Below are positions 25,345-36,851 of a DNA stretch of 64,000 nucleotides, in pieces. The position numbers were made by a program, and so were the translations under genes. Source of the stretch: Chrysaora quinquecirrha (lineage: Eukaryota; Cnidaria; Scyphozoa; Semaeostomeae; Pelagiidae); the NCBI GenBank assembly GCA_014526335.1, contig JACTAT010000303.1, forward strand, positions 144,224 to 208,223, in the 5' to 3' direction. Below the pieces are notes generated by a model. It did not search any database, was not told where the DNA came from, and saw only the letters and a program-made list of their open reading frames with translations. Positions within the stretch are counted from its first letter, which is position 1; each line of letters starts with the position of its first letter.

Positions 25345-25895
25345 CAGTTGACATCCGCTATCTCGAAATCTCAAGGGAAACTGGAATTTGTTCGAGATAG
25401 CGAATGTTCGAAATAACGGATGCCCCATATAAATATTAAAAGGTATAGTTTTTTAGTCAGAAAAGGAACCTCTATTAACATGCAGGGTTACTGATCCCAA
25501 ATTTCATCAAACAAGTCAGGCATTTTTACATAGGAGTCAAAGCTCATCTGCTTTCATCCCCACTGTTGGTGAAATTGAGATAATAGCGATGCAGCAGATC
25601 TTGAAAGAGAACAGCTTAATCTATTGTATACATGGACAGCATATCACTTAGCTGCTGCCCATTCCCGCTCCGCTAGGCGAGCTTATACATATTTTCAGCC
25701 TGTCTCTTTATCCAGTTCAGCAGAAAATTTGGCAAAGTTCGAGATAAACAGCAGGTTCTCCTCCATGGGAATTCGAAAATGGTTCGAGACAGCGAATGTT
25801 CGAGATAACGGGGTTCGAGATAACGGATGATTTTGCTATGCAAACCCTTATACCAAAACGAGGGGAAATTGAAAATCGTTCGAGATAGCGCTCAG
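25345..25895. mobile_element. Tigger/pogo-like element 2, inverted and clipped
   Basis: Starts CAGTTGACATCCGCTATCTC after a TA and reads as the reverse complement of element 1. At its far side it keeps the GTTCGAGATAGCG subterminal repeats but loses the final CAGTTGAC end. It is about 200 bp from element 1, in opposite orientation. Confidence 0.65.
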
Positions 25896-26154
25896 TATGA
25901 AAACAGGTGAAAATAACAGAAATTGTTTGTCAATGCAGATAGTTGGACGGAAGTAAAAAAGATCAGCATATGCGCACAAAAATATGGAATCAAGAAAATA
26001 TAGAAATGCGAAAATATGTATGAAGGGAGGCGATTTTGCCATCGAAATATCGAAAATGAGAAAAGAAGTATTTTACATGAAAAGTAGCCATTGCATCGAC
26101 TTGATTTTTACAGAGGAGCTCGCTAGATGCAACTGACAAGAAAAATCGCTATAG

Positions 26155-26235
26155 TAAAAACAGGCCCCTCGCCCCTTTTACTGGATATCTCATTCGATTT
26201 CATGTCAAACGCCGTAACCACTCGGCCACCACAGC
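26155..26235 (-). pseudogene. tRNA-Ser(UGA) pseudogene, unit 1
   Basis: The D-arm and anticodon arm (GACATGAAATC) are recognisable, but the T-arm is replaced by unrelated sequence, so the B box is lost. Confidence 0.75.
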
Positions 26236-26314
26236 TTGATATCAGAAATAGACCGACATTCAAATAAAGAACCAGAAATGGGATATGGAATATCGAAACA
26301 GGCACAAAATGTAC

Positions 26315-26395
26315 GTTACGAGCAGGATTTGAACCTGTGCGGGAGTATCCCAATTGATTTCTAGTCAAACGCCTAAACCAATCGGCCATCACAGC
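26315..26395 (-). tRNA. tRNA-Ser(AGA)-like, unit 2, degraded
   Basis: Anticodon loop CTAGAAA. The A box is altered (CCGATTGGTTTAGG) and the acceptor stem has mismatches because the 3' side reads TCGTAAC. The T-arm is intact (GGTTCAAATCC). It may be a pseudogene. Confidence 0.6.
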
Positions 26396-26476
26396 TTGAT
26401 ATATGATGTTGATGATGACCCAAATAAAAAACCAGATGACTGGGATTTTGTATACCAAAACAAGCACCAAATGCAC

Positions 26477-26558
26477 GCTGCGAGCAGGATTTGAACCTGC
26501 GCGGGAATATCCCATTTGATTTCAAGTCAAAACACCTTAACCACTAGGTCATCACAAC
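26477..26558 (-). tRNA. tRNA-Ser(UGA)-like, unit 3, one base longer
   Basis: Anticodon loop CTTGAAA. An extra base lies in the 5' side of the anticodon stem, and the A box reads GACCTAGTGG. Probably a decaying copy. Confidence 0.6.
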
Positions 26559-26639
26559 TTGATATATGATGTTCACAATGACCCGAATAAAAAACCAGAT
26601 GACTGGGATTTTGTATACCAAAACAGGCACAAAATGTAC

Positions 26640-26720
26640 GCTGCGAGCAGGATTTAAACCTGCGCGGGAATATCCCATTTAATTTCAAGTCAAACGCCTT
26701 AACCACTCGGCCATCACAGC
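26640..26720 (-). tRNA. tRNA-Ser(UGA), unit 4
   Basis: The acceptor stem GCTGTGA pairs with TCGCAGC (one T-G pair). A box TGGCCGAGTGG, anticodon loop CTTGAAA and a long variable arm as in class II tRNAs are all present. The T-loop is TTTAAAT rather than TTCAAAT, which weakens the B box. Confidence 0.8.
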
Positions 26721-26801
26721 TTGATATATGATGTTGATGTGATTCAAATAACAAACCAGAAGACCGGGACTCGGAATGCCAAACATAAGCACAAAATGTA
26801 C

Positions 26802-26882
26802 GCTGCGAGCAGGATTTGAACCTGCGCGGGAATATCCCATTTGATTTCTAGTCAAACGCCTTAACCACTCGGCCATCACAGC
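26802..26882 (-). tRNA. tRNA-Ser(AGA), unit 5
   Basis: Intact acceptor, D, variable and T arms with TTCAAAT in the T-loop. Anticodon loop CTAGAAA gives AGA. This is the best-preserved AGA copy. Confidence 0.85.
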
Positions 26883-26962
26883 TATATATATGATGTTGAT
26901 GTGATTCAAGTAACAAACCAGAAGACCGGGACTCGGAATGCCAAACAAAACACAAAATGCAC

Positions 26963-27043
26963 GCTGCGAGCAGGATTTAAACCTGCGCGGGAATATCCCA
27001 TTTAATTTCAAGTCAAACGCCTTAACCACTCGGCCATCACAGC
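26963..27043 (-). tRNA. tRNA-Ser(UGA), unit 6
   Basis: Essentially the same as unit 4, including the TTTAAAT T-loop, which points to duplication of a two-unit block. Confidence 0.8.
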
Positions 27044-27124
27044 TTGATATATGATGTTCACGATGATTCGAATAAAAAACCAGATGACTGGGATTTTGTC
27101 TACCAAAACAGGCACAAAATGTAC

Positions 27125-27205
27125 GCTGCGATCAGGATTTGAACCTGCGCGGGAATATCCCATTTGATTTCAAGTCAAACACCTTAACCACTAGGTCATC
27201 ACAAC
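27125..27205 (-). tRNA. tRNA-Ser(UGA)-like, unit 7
   Basis: Anticodon TGA. Shares the A-box change of unit 3 (GACCTAGTGG) and has a T-arm/acceptor change (CTGATCGC). Likely weakened. Confidence 0.65.
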
Positions 27206-27286
27206 TTGATATATGATGTTCACAATGACCCGAATAAAAAACCAGATGACTGGGATTTTGTATACCAAAACAGGCACAAAATGTAC

Positions 27287-27367
27287 GTTGCGAGCAGGAT
27301 TTGAACCTGCGCAGAAATATCCCATTTGATTTCAAGTCAAACGCCTTAACCACTCGGCCATCACAGC
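27287..27367 (-). tRNA. tRNA-Ser(UGA), unit 8
   Basis: A box and T-loop (TTCAAAT) are intact and the anticodon is TGA. The variable arm reads ATTTCTGCGC and so pairs less well. The acceptor 3' side is TCGCAAC. Confidence 0.75.
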
Positions 27368-27448
27368 TTGATATATGATGTTGATGATGATTCAAATATC
27401 AAACCAGAAGACTGGGATTTTGTATACCAAAACAAGCACAAAATGTAC

Positions 27449-27529
27449 ACTGTGAGCAGGATTTGAACCTGCGCGGGAATATCCAATTTGATTTCTATTC
27501 AAATGCCTTAACCACTCGGCCATCACAGA
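27449..27529 (-). tRNA. tRNA-Ser(AGA)-like, unit 9
   Basis: The anticodon arm reads GAATAGAAATC, giving AGA. The first acceptor pair is T-T. The A and B boxes look intact. Its flanking spacer runs straight into the chitinase copy. Confidence 0.7.
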
Positions 27530-27569
27530 TTGATATATGATGTTGATGGGGATTCATTTAATAAACCAG

Positions 27570-28634
27570 AAGACAAGCACGACAACAAACCGAAAGATTT
27601 TCATTGAACCTTTTATTGATCATTTGAGAAAATGGGGATTCGATGGTTTGGATCTAGACTGGGAATACCCAGGAGGCCGTGGAAATTCACCACCAGGAGA
27701 TAAGCAGCGTTTTACTGTCCTTTGCGATGAGCTCAGGGCTGCGTTCGAGAAAAAAGCGGCCGAGACCGGAAACGATCGTCTCCTTCTCACCGCTGCAGTT
27801 TCAGCTGGAAAACCAACAATTGGTAATGGATACGAAGTTGACAAAATATCAAAATCGCTCGACTGGATCAACATCATGGCCTACGATTTACATGGAATAT
27901 GGGACAAGAAAACAGGCGATCACACAGCAATGGAAGGAACAGACACCCTCACTGTCAAATTTGCTTTAGGCTACTGGATGAAGCTTGGAGCTCCCGCAAA
28001 GGAGCTTGCGTTAGGTATGGGAACATATGGACGTACATTCACATTGGCAAACAAGGAGAACAATGGTGTTGGAGCATTGTCACGACAGGCTGGACGACGT
28101 GGTCCATATACACGCGAGGGTGGCTTTTTGGCATATTATGAGATCTGCAAAATGCCTTTGACAATTGTACAAGACAACGCAGCAAAGGCTCCATATCGTT
28201 ATGCAGGAGATCAATGGGTTGGCTTTGACAATCAACAGAGTTTAATGGACAAGGTTGCCCTCATCAAGAAAAAAGGCCTGCTTGGCGCTATGTTCTGGGC
28301 TTAGGATCTTGACGATTTCAGTGGACAGTTCTGTGGCCAAGGGCCGTATCCTCTTATGAATGCTGTCAAAGCTGCATTTACAGGAGGCGTCATCCCAAAA
28401 TTTCCACCTGTCACAAAAGAGAAACCCAGACCAGAGACGGATGGGCCAGATTCTGATGGGCTGGTTACAGATGGGCCAGAAACAGAAGGACCGGTGACAC
28501 AGCAGCCAACTAATCCTTCTACTGGTGAATGCAGAGCTAAAGGTCCATGGGCTAATTATTCTGGCATGAATGAATGGTGCAAAGCGAATTGTGCACTGGA
28601 GAACCGCCCAGAAACACACTGCACTTGCTCTTAA
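27570..28634 (+). pseudogene. GH18 chitinase copy, intronless, one TAG
   Basis: The frame carries the family 18 catalytic motif [11 protein letters not shown], where the Glu is the proton donor. It continues through [36 protein letters not shown] and GAMFWA. At 28302 a TAG falls where the family has Leu or Ile (FWA-DLDDF), and the same frame then reads on to 28634. After the stop come DLDDFSGQFC, a Pro/Thr/Asp linker and a Cys-rich domain (CRAKGPWANYSGMNEWC, then NC, HCTCS) like a chitin-binding module. Signal peptide and the first barrel strands are missing, and no introns interrupt the frame. The simplest reading is a 5'-truncated processed copy with a single nonsense mutation. An exon of a larger gene is a less likely alternative. 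Confidence 0.8.
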
Positions 28635-29711
28635 TTGGACCCACACAACCTTGTGTTTTGATTCGAATTATGCTATTGATTTTAATTGTCAAGTAAATTT
28701 AATTGAATGAATGATCTATTATGAAGTTACTTAAAAGAAATTTCATTTGTATGTACATCTGCTCCAGTGTTGGTTTTTCGGGGAATCAGGGGGTTTGTGA
28801 CATGACAGAGCTTGTAGAAAGTATTTTCTAGATGCTTCTTCTTGTAAGATTTTCTACCTTTTGCTGAATCGTAGAATCCTCTTTTGAAGTTGCTTCGCTG
28901 AAAAATGTAGCTAGATAAGTTGCCTGCATACAATTTTTTTAAATTATCCTTTTCCTATGGACAAAAGTTTCCCTTATTTAGGAAGCTCTCTGCGCATTTA
29001 CATTAACATGCAGTTGGTGTTTGTGAACTTCAAAGCACAACAAACGCCATTTCTTCATTGTTCCAACTTTGTTTTATAATTTTACATTGTTGCCTTTCAC
29101 TATGCACGTCTTGAAAATATGTTTGAAAATATACGTTTGTTCCAGACAATTTAATAGCGGCATGGAAAAGAAATAGCAATTGGCAATGCAAAAGCAGTCC
29201 CTCAGCGCTGTGTAGTCACCATTGTCTGTCAAATGAGATCTGGTGATGTTTTTCTCATCAGATGAACTTCAGAATGGTTGGTCAGTGCGGGAAAACTTCT
29301 TGTACGGACCTCACTACGATCGGTCCGTGCGTCATGCTTCGGTTCGAATATTTTTCAGCATTGACCTCGCAATCGTTCGATAACCGCATCTTATTATTCG
29401 ATAGCTAATATGTTTAAACATGACACAGGGAGCTCCTTAATCGGGACTTGCTTCTTTCAACAAATAGAACATTTTGATTGAAACTTTGTTTTTTCAACTG
29501 ACAGGTGGAATCTGCCATTTGTATGTCGAATGAATAGGAATCGGCTCTGACATCCTTTCAAATTTCCGCGGCGCTGTGATTCGTTTTTACCTTACAAGAA
29601 GATTCTCTATTTGTATCAATAAACGTCTTTTTAATATTTAATAGTAAAATTGATATTTAGTATCCATAAAACATAACTTTATGCGAAAAGTAACTATTTC
29701 AAACGAAAGCC
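28635..29711. other. Flank between chitinase copy and receptor exon 1
   Basis: No coding or RNA signal is recognised. AT-rich sequence precedes the ATG at 29712 and probably contains the 5' UTR or promoter of that exon. Confidence 0.35.
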
Positions 29712-29766
29712 ATGATTCGTAAAGTCGTGATATTCTTTTTCTGCTTCCTTGCATTTGCTTCCTACA
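29712..29766 (+). CDS. Signal-peptide exon, probable exon 1 of adhesion GPCR
   Basis: The ATG opens MIRKVVIFFFCFLAFASY and is followed by a strong donor (GTAAGT) after one base of the next codon. The sequence is a textbook signal peptide: a basic N-terminus, a hydrophobic core and small residues at the end. The exit phase (1) matches the exon at 47003, which lacks its own good start and begins an extracellular Cys-rich region. Linking them implies a 17.2 kb intron full of mobile elements. The link is inferred from phase and function; the exon could belong to another secreted protein. Confidence 0.55.
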
Positions 29767-31229
29767 GTAAGTATTCCTTTAATTTTATGAACAATATTTC
29801 ATTCATACAGATAGCCTAATGGCAAAGAACTTAAACACTTTTAGGAGCTAGAGTTTATCAATAACAGCAATGCTTAGTACTAGCAACTTGTTTTATCGCT
29901 TTTTGGAAAGACCAGAAGGAAACATCTTATGTTATCATTCTATAATACTAGCATAGCTCTTCAATTCTTCTTCAGTTTCTTTCAGTTTTCCGCAGGAAAG
30001 ACGCGGTGACGGGTATTTTACAGAGATACGACAATGGGTATTTCCCCCGGGAGGGTACTTAATATGTTGAGTATTTGGGACGTGCCGCCCAAAAAGGTAA
30101 TGTTTTCATGATTTGGTTTAAACATGGGTCTTAATTTTCTGAGCATTGGTACAGTATAAACAAGAGATATTCCTGTCTCAAGATTTGCGCTGGTAAAAAG
30201 ATATGGTCACTGGCGATAATAAGATGGGATATGCAGGGAATGCAGATGATTTATAATGATTTGGACATTAATGCTGTACCAGTTATGCCTACATTTGTTA
30301 GGAGAATATATGATTTATTCAGCATTTACCAATAAACTGAAAAAATCCTTGCTACTAGTTTCCTCAAGAATTAACCAGGAACGACAAATGATGATACAGT
30401 GCTTTCATATGACATTGTACGTTAACTGTACGTTTATTGCGTGCTTCATGAAGGTTTAATTTAATGTGCACATAAAACACACCATAGAGACCCCCATAGG
30501 CAAAAGAACAAACCAAACAAAGTCACAAATCAAAGAAAACACGGCAGAAGACACAAGACAAAAATTTAAGACCCCAAATTTTGTGCTAGGCCCGTGGGCC
30601 TAAGCCGGGACATTTTAGAAGGATTTTCGCGAAATACCATCTTCAGAATAATCATTTTTCTTCTTTATTTACATTTCTTTCAAGCCTTGACCCTTATTTT
30701 TTATCTCTTTTGCTAGAATTGTGCTGTAGAAGATGATAAATCACCTTTGTATAAAATTTATAAACAACGATCTTATTTTTGTTTGTTTTCATTTTTTTTG
30801 GTGAAGTTTTTTTGACTGACATATTATAGTTCATTATCTCTTATAACTAATACGTGAAGAGGATTATCACACCTTTTTTATCAGAGTCGTTTCGGAAAGG
30901 CCGTATGAGATATCGACGTGCCGTTTTCGCAAGACTCTGCCGCCCGTGGGGTAGGCGAGCCAAAACTACTTCGTTTTTTCGTATCTGCTGCAGACGCTGG
31001 GGTAATGGGGCTAACCCCTCTTCTTTGATCTGCGTCACTGGTCCTACTTGAAACAATCGCCCGGCATGAACAAATTTCAGTCGCGCATTTAAGCACACTT
31101 GCATCAAATTTAATTTCGATTTTTGATGTTTTCGTTTCCTAACAGGTTCTTCTTACGAAATGGTTGAAAATTAAAATTAATTTACCAGTTCTGGATCCAA
31201 AAGACGGGTTTTGGTTTTCTGTTTAGTCA
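29767..31229. other. Putative intron 1 start, repeat scraps only
   Basis: Around 30046-30150 an inverted stretch (AAACATGGGTCTTAATTTTC) is related to the dispersed repeat of 3025-3425. Nothing else is recognised. Confidence 0.35.
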
Positions 31230-31377
31230 TGCGAATTTTTTTTTTTGTTTCAACACAATATCCTAAGATACATGGTCTACTCTGTAAACAACAATAACAA
31301 AACTCTAAGAAAATTGTAAGGTTAAACTACGTAACAGTTTTTGTATTAAATTAAATTACTATTCAACAATATGTTAA

Positions 31378-34300
31378 TTAACTAGCATTATAATCAACTA
31401 GACGTTTATTATAGATTTCAAATATGAAGTTACCTAGAATTTCTAAGAAAATTTTGTCTTCATTTGTCATTAGGTAAATATATTTTTGTTCTGAAGTTGG
31501 AATATTTTTAAAATTGGGGTAAAGATCATTAATTTCATTCAAAAAATGTGTTCGTTCAATATCATAGTTTTTGCAGTCTAGGAGGAAGTGTACTTCATTT
31601 TCAACTTTATTTATGCAGGACTTGCAAAAACGTTTTTCTCGTTCGATCTGTGGCTTACGATGCCTTCCTTTTTCAATTTCTAAGCAGTGGTCACTTAGCC
31701 TTAATTTTGCAAGTATTCTTCTATATTTCCTATTTGTAACTATTTGAAGGTATGGTTCAAAAAAATATACGATTCTTATGTGTTTTATAGGTTAGCGCCT
31801 TAGAACAATCCTGAATGTATGAGTCCCAGTACCTGTTATAGTTCTGTGCTAAAAGTCTTTTGGTATCTTTCTTAGATGGGGTAAAGGATGTATTAGTATT
31901 CAGTCTATTTGTGAACTTATCAATATATGACACAATAGTATTACGGTTATTGATAGATTTTTCATAATCCAGAGCAAGTGCCACTAGAGAGTCTGCTTCC
32001 GAATAGTTCACTACATGATCGATAAAGGTACTTATTCTACAATTTGCATGGACGTTCAGAGGATAACGACCCAGCTCTGCTCGCACTAATGCATTTGTGG
32101 TTGATCTGTTTAGGCCCAGAAGACGTTTGAGGAATTGTGTATGAATCTTCTCGATTTCACATTTATCCCATTCTTTATAATCGAAATTAAGATAGGGTGC
32201 CCACACTTCTGATCCATATAGTAGAATTGGTGATATTAATGAGTCAAACAATTTTAGGGCAATATTAATAGGGAGGTATTTGATTTTATATTTATTGTTC
32301 AGGGCTAGAAGTGCGCGGTTTGCTTTTGAACTTAGCATATTTAATGTTTCTTTAAAACCACAAGCTGCATTTAAGGTAATTCCAAGATAAGTGAATTCAG
32401 TGACATTCTCAAGAGGCGTGTTGCTAATATGAAATGACTGCTTATATTTTGAGTTATTTTTATAGAATGTCATACATTTAGATTTTTTACTATTAACTTC
32501 AAGTTTCCATTTACAGCAATATTCATTTAGCTTATTTAGGCATTTTGAAGTCCGTCGTGCGTTGAAGAGAGGATTATCAGATCATCAGCGTAAAATAAAC
32601 AGCTTATTTCTTCGCCAGATAAATTTAGTGGGGTTGGATTATTAAGGTTGAGTGTATCTATTAAGTCATTGATATAAATGTTAAAGAGTGTGGGGCTTAA
32701 AGGACATCCTTGTCTCACCCTTTTGAACAACTAAAGAAATTTGTGCATTTGTTTTTAGTTTCACTGCGCATTCAGTATTTTGGTACATGTTCTGCACAAT
32801 GCGAAGAAAGCTCTGGTCCATGCCTTTGTTTTGTAATTTTGAAATAGTCCTTCATGCCAGACAGTATCAAAAGCCTTTCGAAATCTATGAAGGCTGCATG
32901 AACCTTCTTTTTGAGTCATCTTTGACATGCTTATTGATCAATGCTTTTAGTGTAAAGAGATGATCGGATGTTCGGGATATATTTTGGAAACCAATTTGAT
33001 TTTTATGGATCAGCTTGTTAATATCTACGAATGACTTGAGACGTATGTTTAGTAACAGACAAAGAAGTTTGAGTAAAGCATTACCAACACAGATTCCACG
33101 GTAGTTATCTGGGTTTGATTTGGGCCCTTTCTTATGAACAGGGGTGATGAGGCCTTTGCACCATGTTTTTGGAATATTGCCTGAACTAAGAATAGTATTG
33201 AAAGTTAGTTTAATAAGTTGAAACACACTGGGTGAGCAATTTTTAATCATTTCATTGCTTATTCCGTCAAAACCTACAGCTTTTTATTTTTAAGTTTTTT
33301 ATAGCGTCAAATAGTTCTTTATCGTCTATTTCTTTACTTAAAATTGAATCATTTGCATTTATGGCGGAGTAATTCTCTCTATTTGTTATATCTGTTGAAA
33401 AAAGCTTTTTGTAATATTCTTCCCAAATTAAACCATTTTGTATTTCAATCGGTTTTTTTGAGATATTCTCATCAAAGTCTTTCCAAATATTCCAAAAACC
33501 GCTATCACTAGAGTTAGTCTTAAGATTCAGAATTTTCGTATTCCAAAAACTTTGGCGTTTGGTGTGAAGTAATGATTTGTATTGTTTCAATTTTTCTTTG
33601 TACCTTGTTCTTGCAATCTCGCTGAAAGGGTTTGAGCGTTTTAACTTGGAAATTTGGTTGAGTTCTTTTTTACATGATTTGCAATCAGAGTCAAACCATT
33701 TCTTTTTGTTCAATGCTTTTTTATCTATTTTATCTTCTTTTATCAGTTTCTTCTTAAGTGAGTTTTTGCGGCAATGTGTAAGATGTTCGTTAGCTCAGTG
33801 GCCAGCGCAATCGGATCAGCTGAATGTTTTGCATCCATTAAAATTTCATTTAGTTTAAATTTTATTTCGTCACAATTTAATGCTTGTGAAAATTTTGAAG
33901 GAGATTCATCTTCATCCCAGATGTAGTTATTTTTTAGCTTAGTCCAATTATAGGTTTCGTGAGATTCATTTACAGGTTTTTTATTAGGGATGTGAATTGT
34001 TATTTTACAGTGATCTGTTAAATGAGTTTGTTCACTTACATAAAATATGGATATCTGTTCAAACAAAGATTGTGAAGCGATGGCATAATCTACACAACTT
34101 GCGCCATTATGAGAGAAGCATGTGAAATTTCCTTTATCATCACCAAACTTTCTACCATTAAGTATCCTAAGGTCGGTAGATCTGCATAGGTCTATAAGGT
34201 ATTTTCCATGGCTATTTGGGTCTCCAGGGTCACAGTTAGATCTCGGAAGAAAATACCCAAGGTTTGAAATACTAAGGCCACCATCATCTATGTGTTTTGA

Positions 34301-34857
34301 GTCTGGTATATGATCCGGCAGACAGTTGGTTCTAGCGTTAAAGTCACCTAAGATCATGAGGTCGTTTGTTTCACTTGAGAACTCGATGACGTCATCTATT
34401 AGGCTTTCAAAGATGTCTGTTGAGAAGTACTTTGAGTCGTAGGGTGGTATGTAAACTGCACATATTCTAAGATTATTTTCGGAATTGTAGAAGATGTCCT
34501 TGTTGATTTCTAGCCATATATAATTACTATGGATTTTGATAACTTTAATTTGGTTTTCTAAATAGGACTTGCAGTAAACCAGTATTCCTCCAGAACTTCT
34601 GCCTGAAGACTTTTATCTATCTTATTAGGTTGGACCTCAATTTGAAAGAAATTGGGGATGTCCTTGTCATGGGGGCAAGACCAAGTTTCAGTAAAAATAT
34701 TGATATCACTAATTAACAATTCGGCTGAAAGGTCAGGGATTTTACACCCTAAGTTGTTGTCAAGGCCATGAATATTTAGATGACTTATTGAGAAGTCCAA
34801 AGGCGATCTTGAAATCATAGGTACGGAATCAAAAGGGTACGATGTCGGCAAATGGTG
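31378..34857 (-). pseudogene. LINE ORF2: endonuclease and reverse transcriptase
   Basis: The frames in order are: 34857-34558 (FSISHLNIHGLDN, IFTETW), 34357-33743 (LGDFNART, LRILNGRKFGD, LTDHCKI; APE-type endonuclease), 33713-33267, 33250-32885 (ITPVHKKGPKSNPDNYRGI; RT fingers), 32730-32536 (RQGCPLSPTLFNIYINDL, then FYADDL with the catalytic Asp pair), 32473-31757 (FTYLGITLN; thumb) and a last part with CKSCINKVENEVHFLLDC, a zinc-binding type motif. At least four frame changes separate these pieces, so the copy is dead. The high integrity of each piece suggests a fairly recent insertion. Confidence 0.85.
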
Positions 34858-34951
34858 AAGTATTGCCGTATGACTTACAGAACAAAGGCCTTAATATGCC
34901 AATGCTGGCTACTCAATTAACCTAAATATTATTCTAAAATAGTAGAAATAA

Positions 34952-36851
34952 TCAGAGTAGGCTAACGTAGATAAAACAACAATGAAAAACGTAAAAGTTT
35001 ACCATACTGAGTAATTCTTTTTTCTCTCTAGTTCCAAAGAAGAGGCTCTTTATCTCATTTATGAATATTTTCATGCCATTTCGGTCCAAGTGCTTGTTAT
35101 CCACTAGCATTTCACTCGTTATGGAAGGGTGGTACATGATGCGTATAGAATCGTTCCATGATTTATCGCTGAAACATGTTTCATTTATAATTTCGTTTGC
35201 CAGGCGTACTTTCCGTGTTTGATCATCAGCTCGTGGCAGTAAAGTTGACAATACGATTTCAGCATAAGGAGCTTTTAGCTTTACACAGTCTAGGGCTAGA
35301 GCCAAGTTGTTTTTAAAATCTTCTTCAGATGGTATTGTTTCTATATCGTTTGTTCCTAAATGGATCAAAATTTTTCTTGCGTTGGGTATGTCGATATTCT
35401 TCATAATTTCTGGGACCTTTTCAAGTGTAGGGCAACGAATCTTAGCTATAGCAGACGGAAATCTCGTAGCTGCAATATATCTAATATTGGAGTCACCAAT
35501 CAGTACAAATTCTTGGTCAAAACGTCTTTTTTCATTCTGTCTATTGTTGTTCGCTAATAACGATCCTGGTTGAGGTTGATTTGGTCTTTGTTGTCGTTGA
35601 CGATTTGGGTGCAAACGGAACATTGGTGGAGGTGGAGGATAAGGAGCAGGGGGGCTAGCTGTGTGGTAAGCAGTGTGGAGAAGATTCTGGTTATGAATAT
35701 CTCTTGGATGTGTTTTAGTTAGTGGGCTTTGCTCACTATCAGGGGCAGAGGGTTGAGGATGCTTGGATGTGTCTGAATATGGTGTGGTATTGTTTAAAGG
35801 GGGTTGTGCAACATTTGAATACAATAGAGGTTGTGGGTTTGGCTTGGGTGGTGGGTTTGAGAATGATATTGCCTTTTCAACTTCATCACATATATTTTTA
35901 GTTATCTTAAGTTCCAACATTTCAATTGTTTCGTTAAACTCGTGCTTTAGAGATAGCATATTTTCTTCCATTTTTGATCCTACAGTATTGTGTCATATTT
36001 TAAGTTGATTTCTGATGAATTAGATTCAAGTTTGGTAATTGAATTCCCTAATTTGTTATGGCTTTTTCAGACCTCATTATTTTCCCATTCAGCTCATCAA
36101 ATTTGTCTTCAAGGTTGAGACACCGTGTTTGGCACACTTTCAAATCGTTCTCTAGAAGATAGATCTTTTTAACTAACGGCATTATGTCTCCAACTTGATC
36201 TGAATATCTTTAACGTTCGTCTGCAGTTCGGTAAACATCGTCAGAAATTGGCGCTGCCAAGTGTCGTCACATTTTGTTGTCGCCTCGCCTGGTTCTTTGA
36301 TCTCATCATTGTTTGGTTTTTCTAAGGTCTTGCCGGAAGAGGCGATATTGGATTGTCCGAACATTGAATCAAGATTCAATTTGGTCACGCTATCTCCAAA
36401 TATTTTCTCTGATATGTTGCAATCGTGCTTTAAATCAATTATAGATAGAATTTCATAATAGTATTTGATAAAGTTAATAATATTTTCTTCCGTGCCTTGA
36501 ACGTCTATCTTTCTCTTTGGGGCATAAAAAAGACGAATTGAAATAGCTAACGTGTTTGTACTTTTGCCCTCTTCGGAGGAGGAGACTTTACATATTTGCG
36601 ATATGTTCAAGTTTCAACTTTTAGCTGTTCTATATTAATGAAACTAGGAATTATTGTAGATACATTGGTTACAATCAACTTACTTTCGTCTTCATTTTTT
36701 CCAGATTTTTCACATTCAACACATATTTCCCAATATTTTCTCTTAGCAGTTTTTCTTTCAAAATTCTTTTTTCTGTTTTATTCTCGAACGATGTTTTCCA
36801 TATAAGTTTTATTATTTCATTTTTATCAATTATCTCAACACGTTCTTCCAT
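34952..36851 (-). pseudogene. LINE ORF1 with SGNH-esterase-like domain
   Basis: A start at 36851 opens a coiled, Lys/Glu-rich N-terminal part that breaks near 36670. A second frame lies at 36610-36182. The third, 35971-34952, has a Pro-rich stretch and then FVLIGDSNIRYI (GDS block with the nucleophile Ser) and KILIHLGTNDIE (GxND-like block). SGNH-hydrolase-like domains are known in ORF1 of CR1/L2-group LINEs, where lipid binding or hydrolysis is proposed. A late Asp-His pair may be represented by LVDNKHLDRNGM. Confidence 0.75.

Larger units (their letters stand above)
26155..27575 (-). repeat. Nine-unit 162-bp tandem array of tRNA-Ser
   Basis: Nine units have tRNA 5' ends at 26235, 26395, 26558, 26720, 26882, 27043, 27205, 27367 and 27529, a spacing of 160-163. 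Each unit is one tRNA-Ser-like sequence of about 81 bp plus an 81-bp spacer containing ATATATGATGTT and AAACCAGA. Just downstream of each tRNA 3' end on the minus strand, most units have a short T-run (ACATTTTG) that could end Pol III transcription. The array stops where the chitinase copy begins. Confidence 0.85.

Noticed and set aside
26123..27395. Several minus-strand frames repeating MAEWLRRLTRNQMGYSRAGS-like text
   Set aside because: These are translations of tandem tRNA-Ser genes, a well-known artefact.
26155..27575. CRISPR-like regular spacing of repeats
   Set aside because: The 81-bp conserved part folds as a class II tRNA, the spacers are also conserved, and the genome is animal.
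28302..28304. Programmed read-through or suppression of TAG by the adjacent tRNA cluster
   Set aside because: The tRNAs read serine codons, not UAG; the copy lacks its 5' part and introns, so a plain nonsense mutation is simpler.
30847..31107. Overlapping 65-86 codon frames on both strands
   Set aside because: No domain, splice context or repeat family could be attached.
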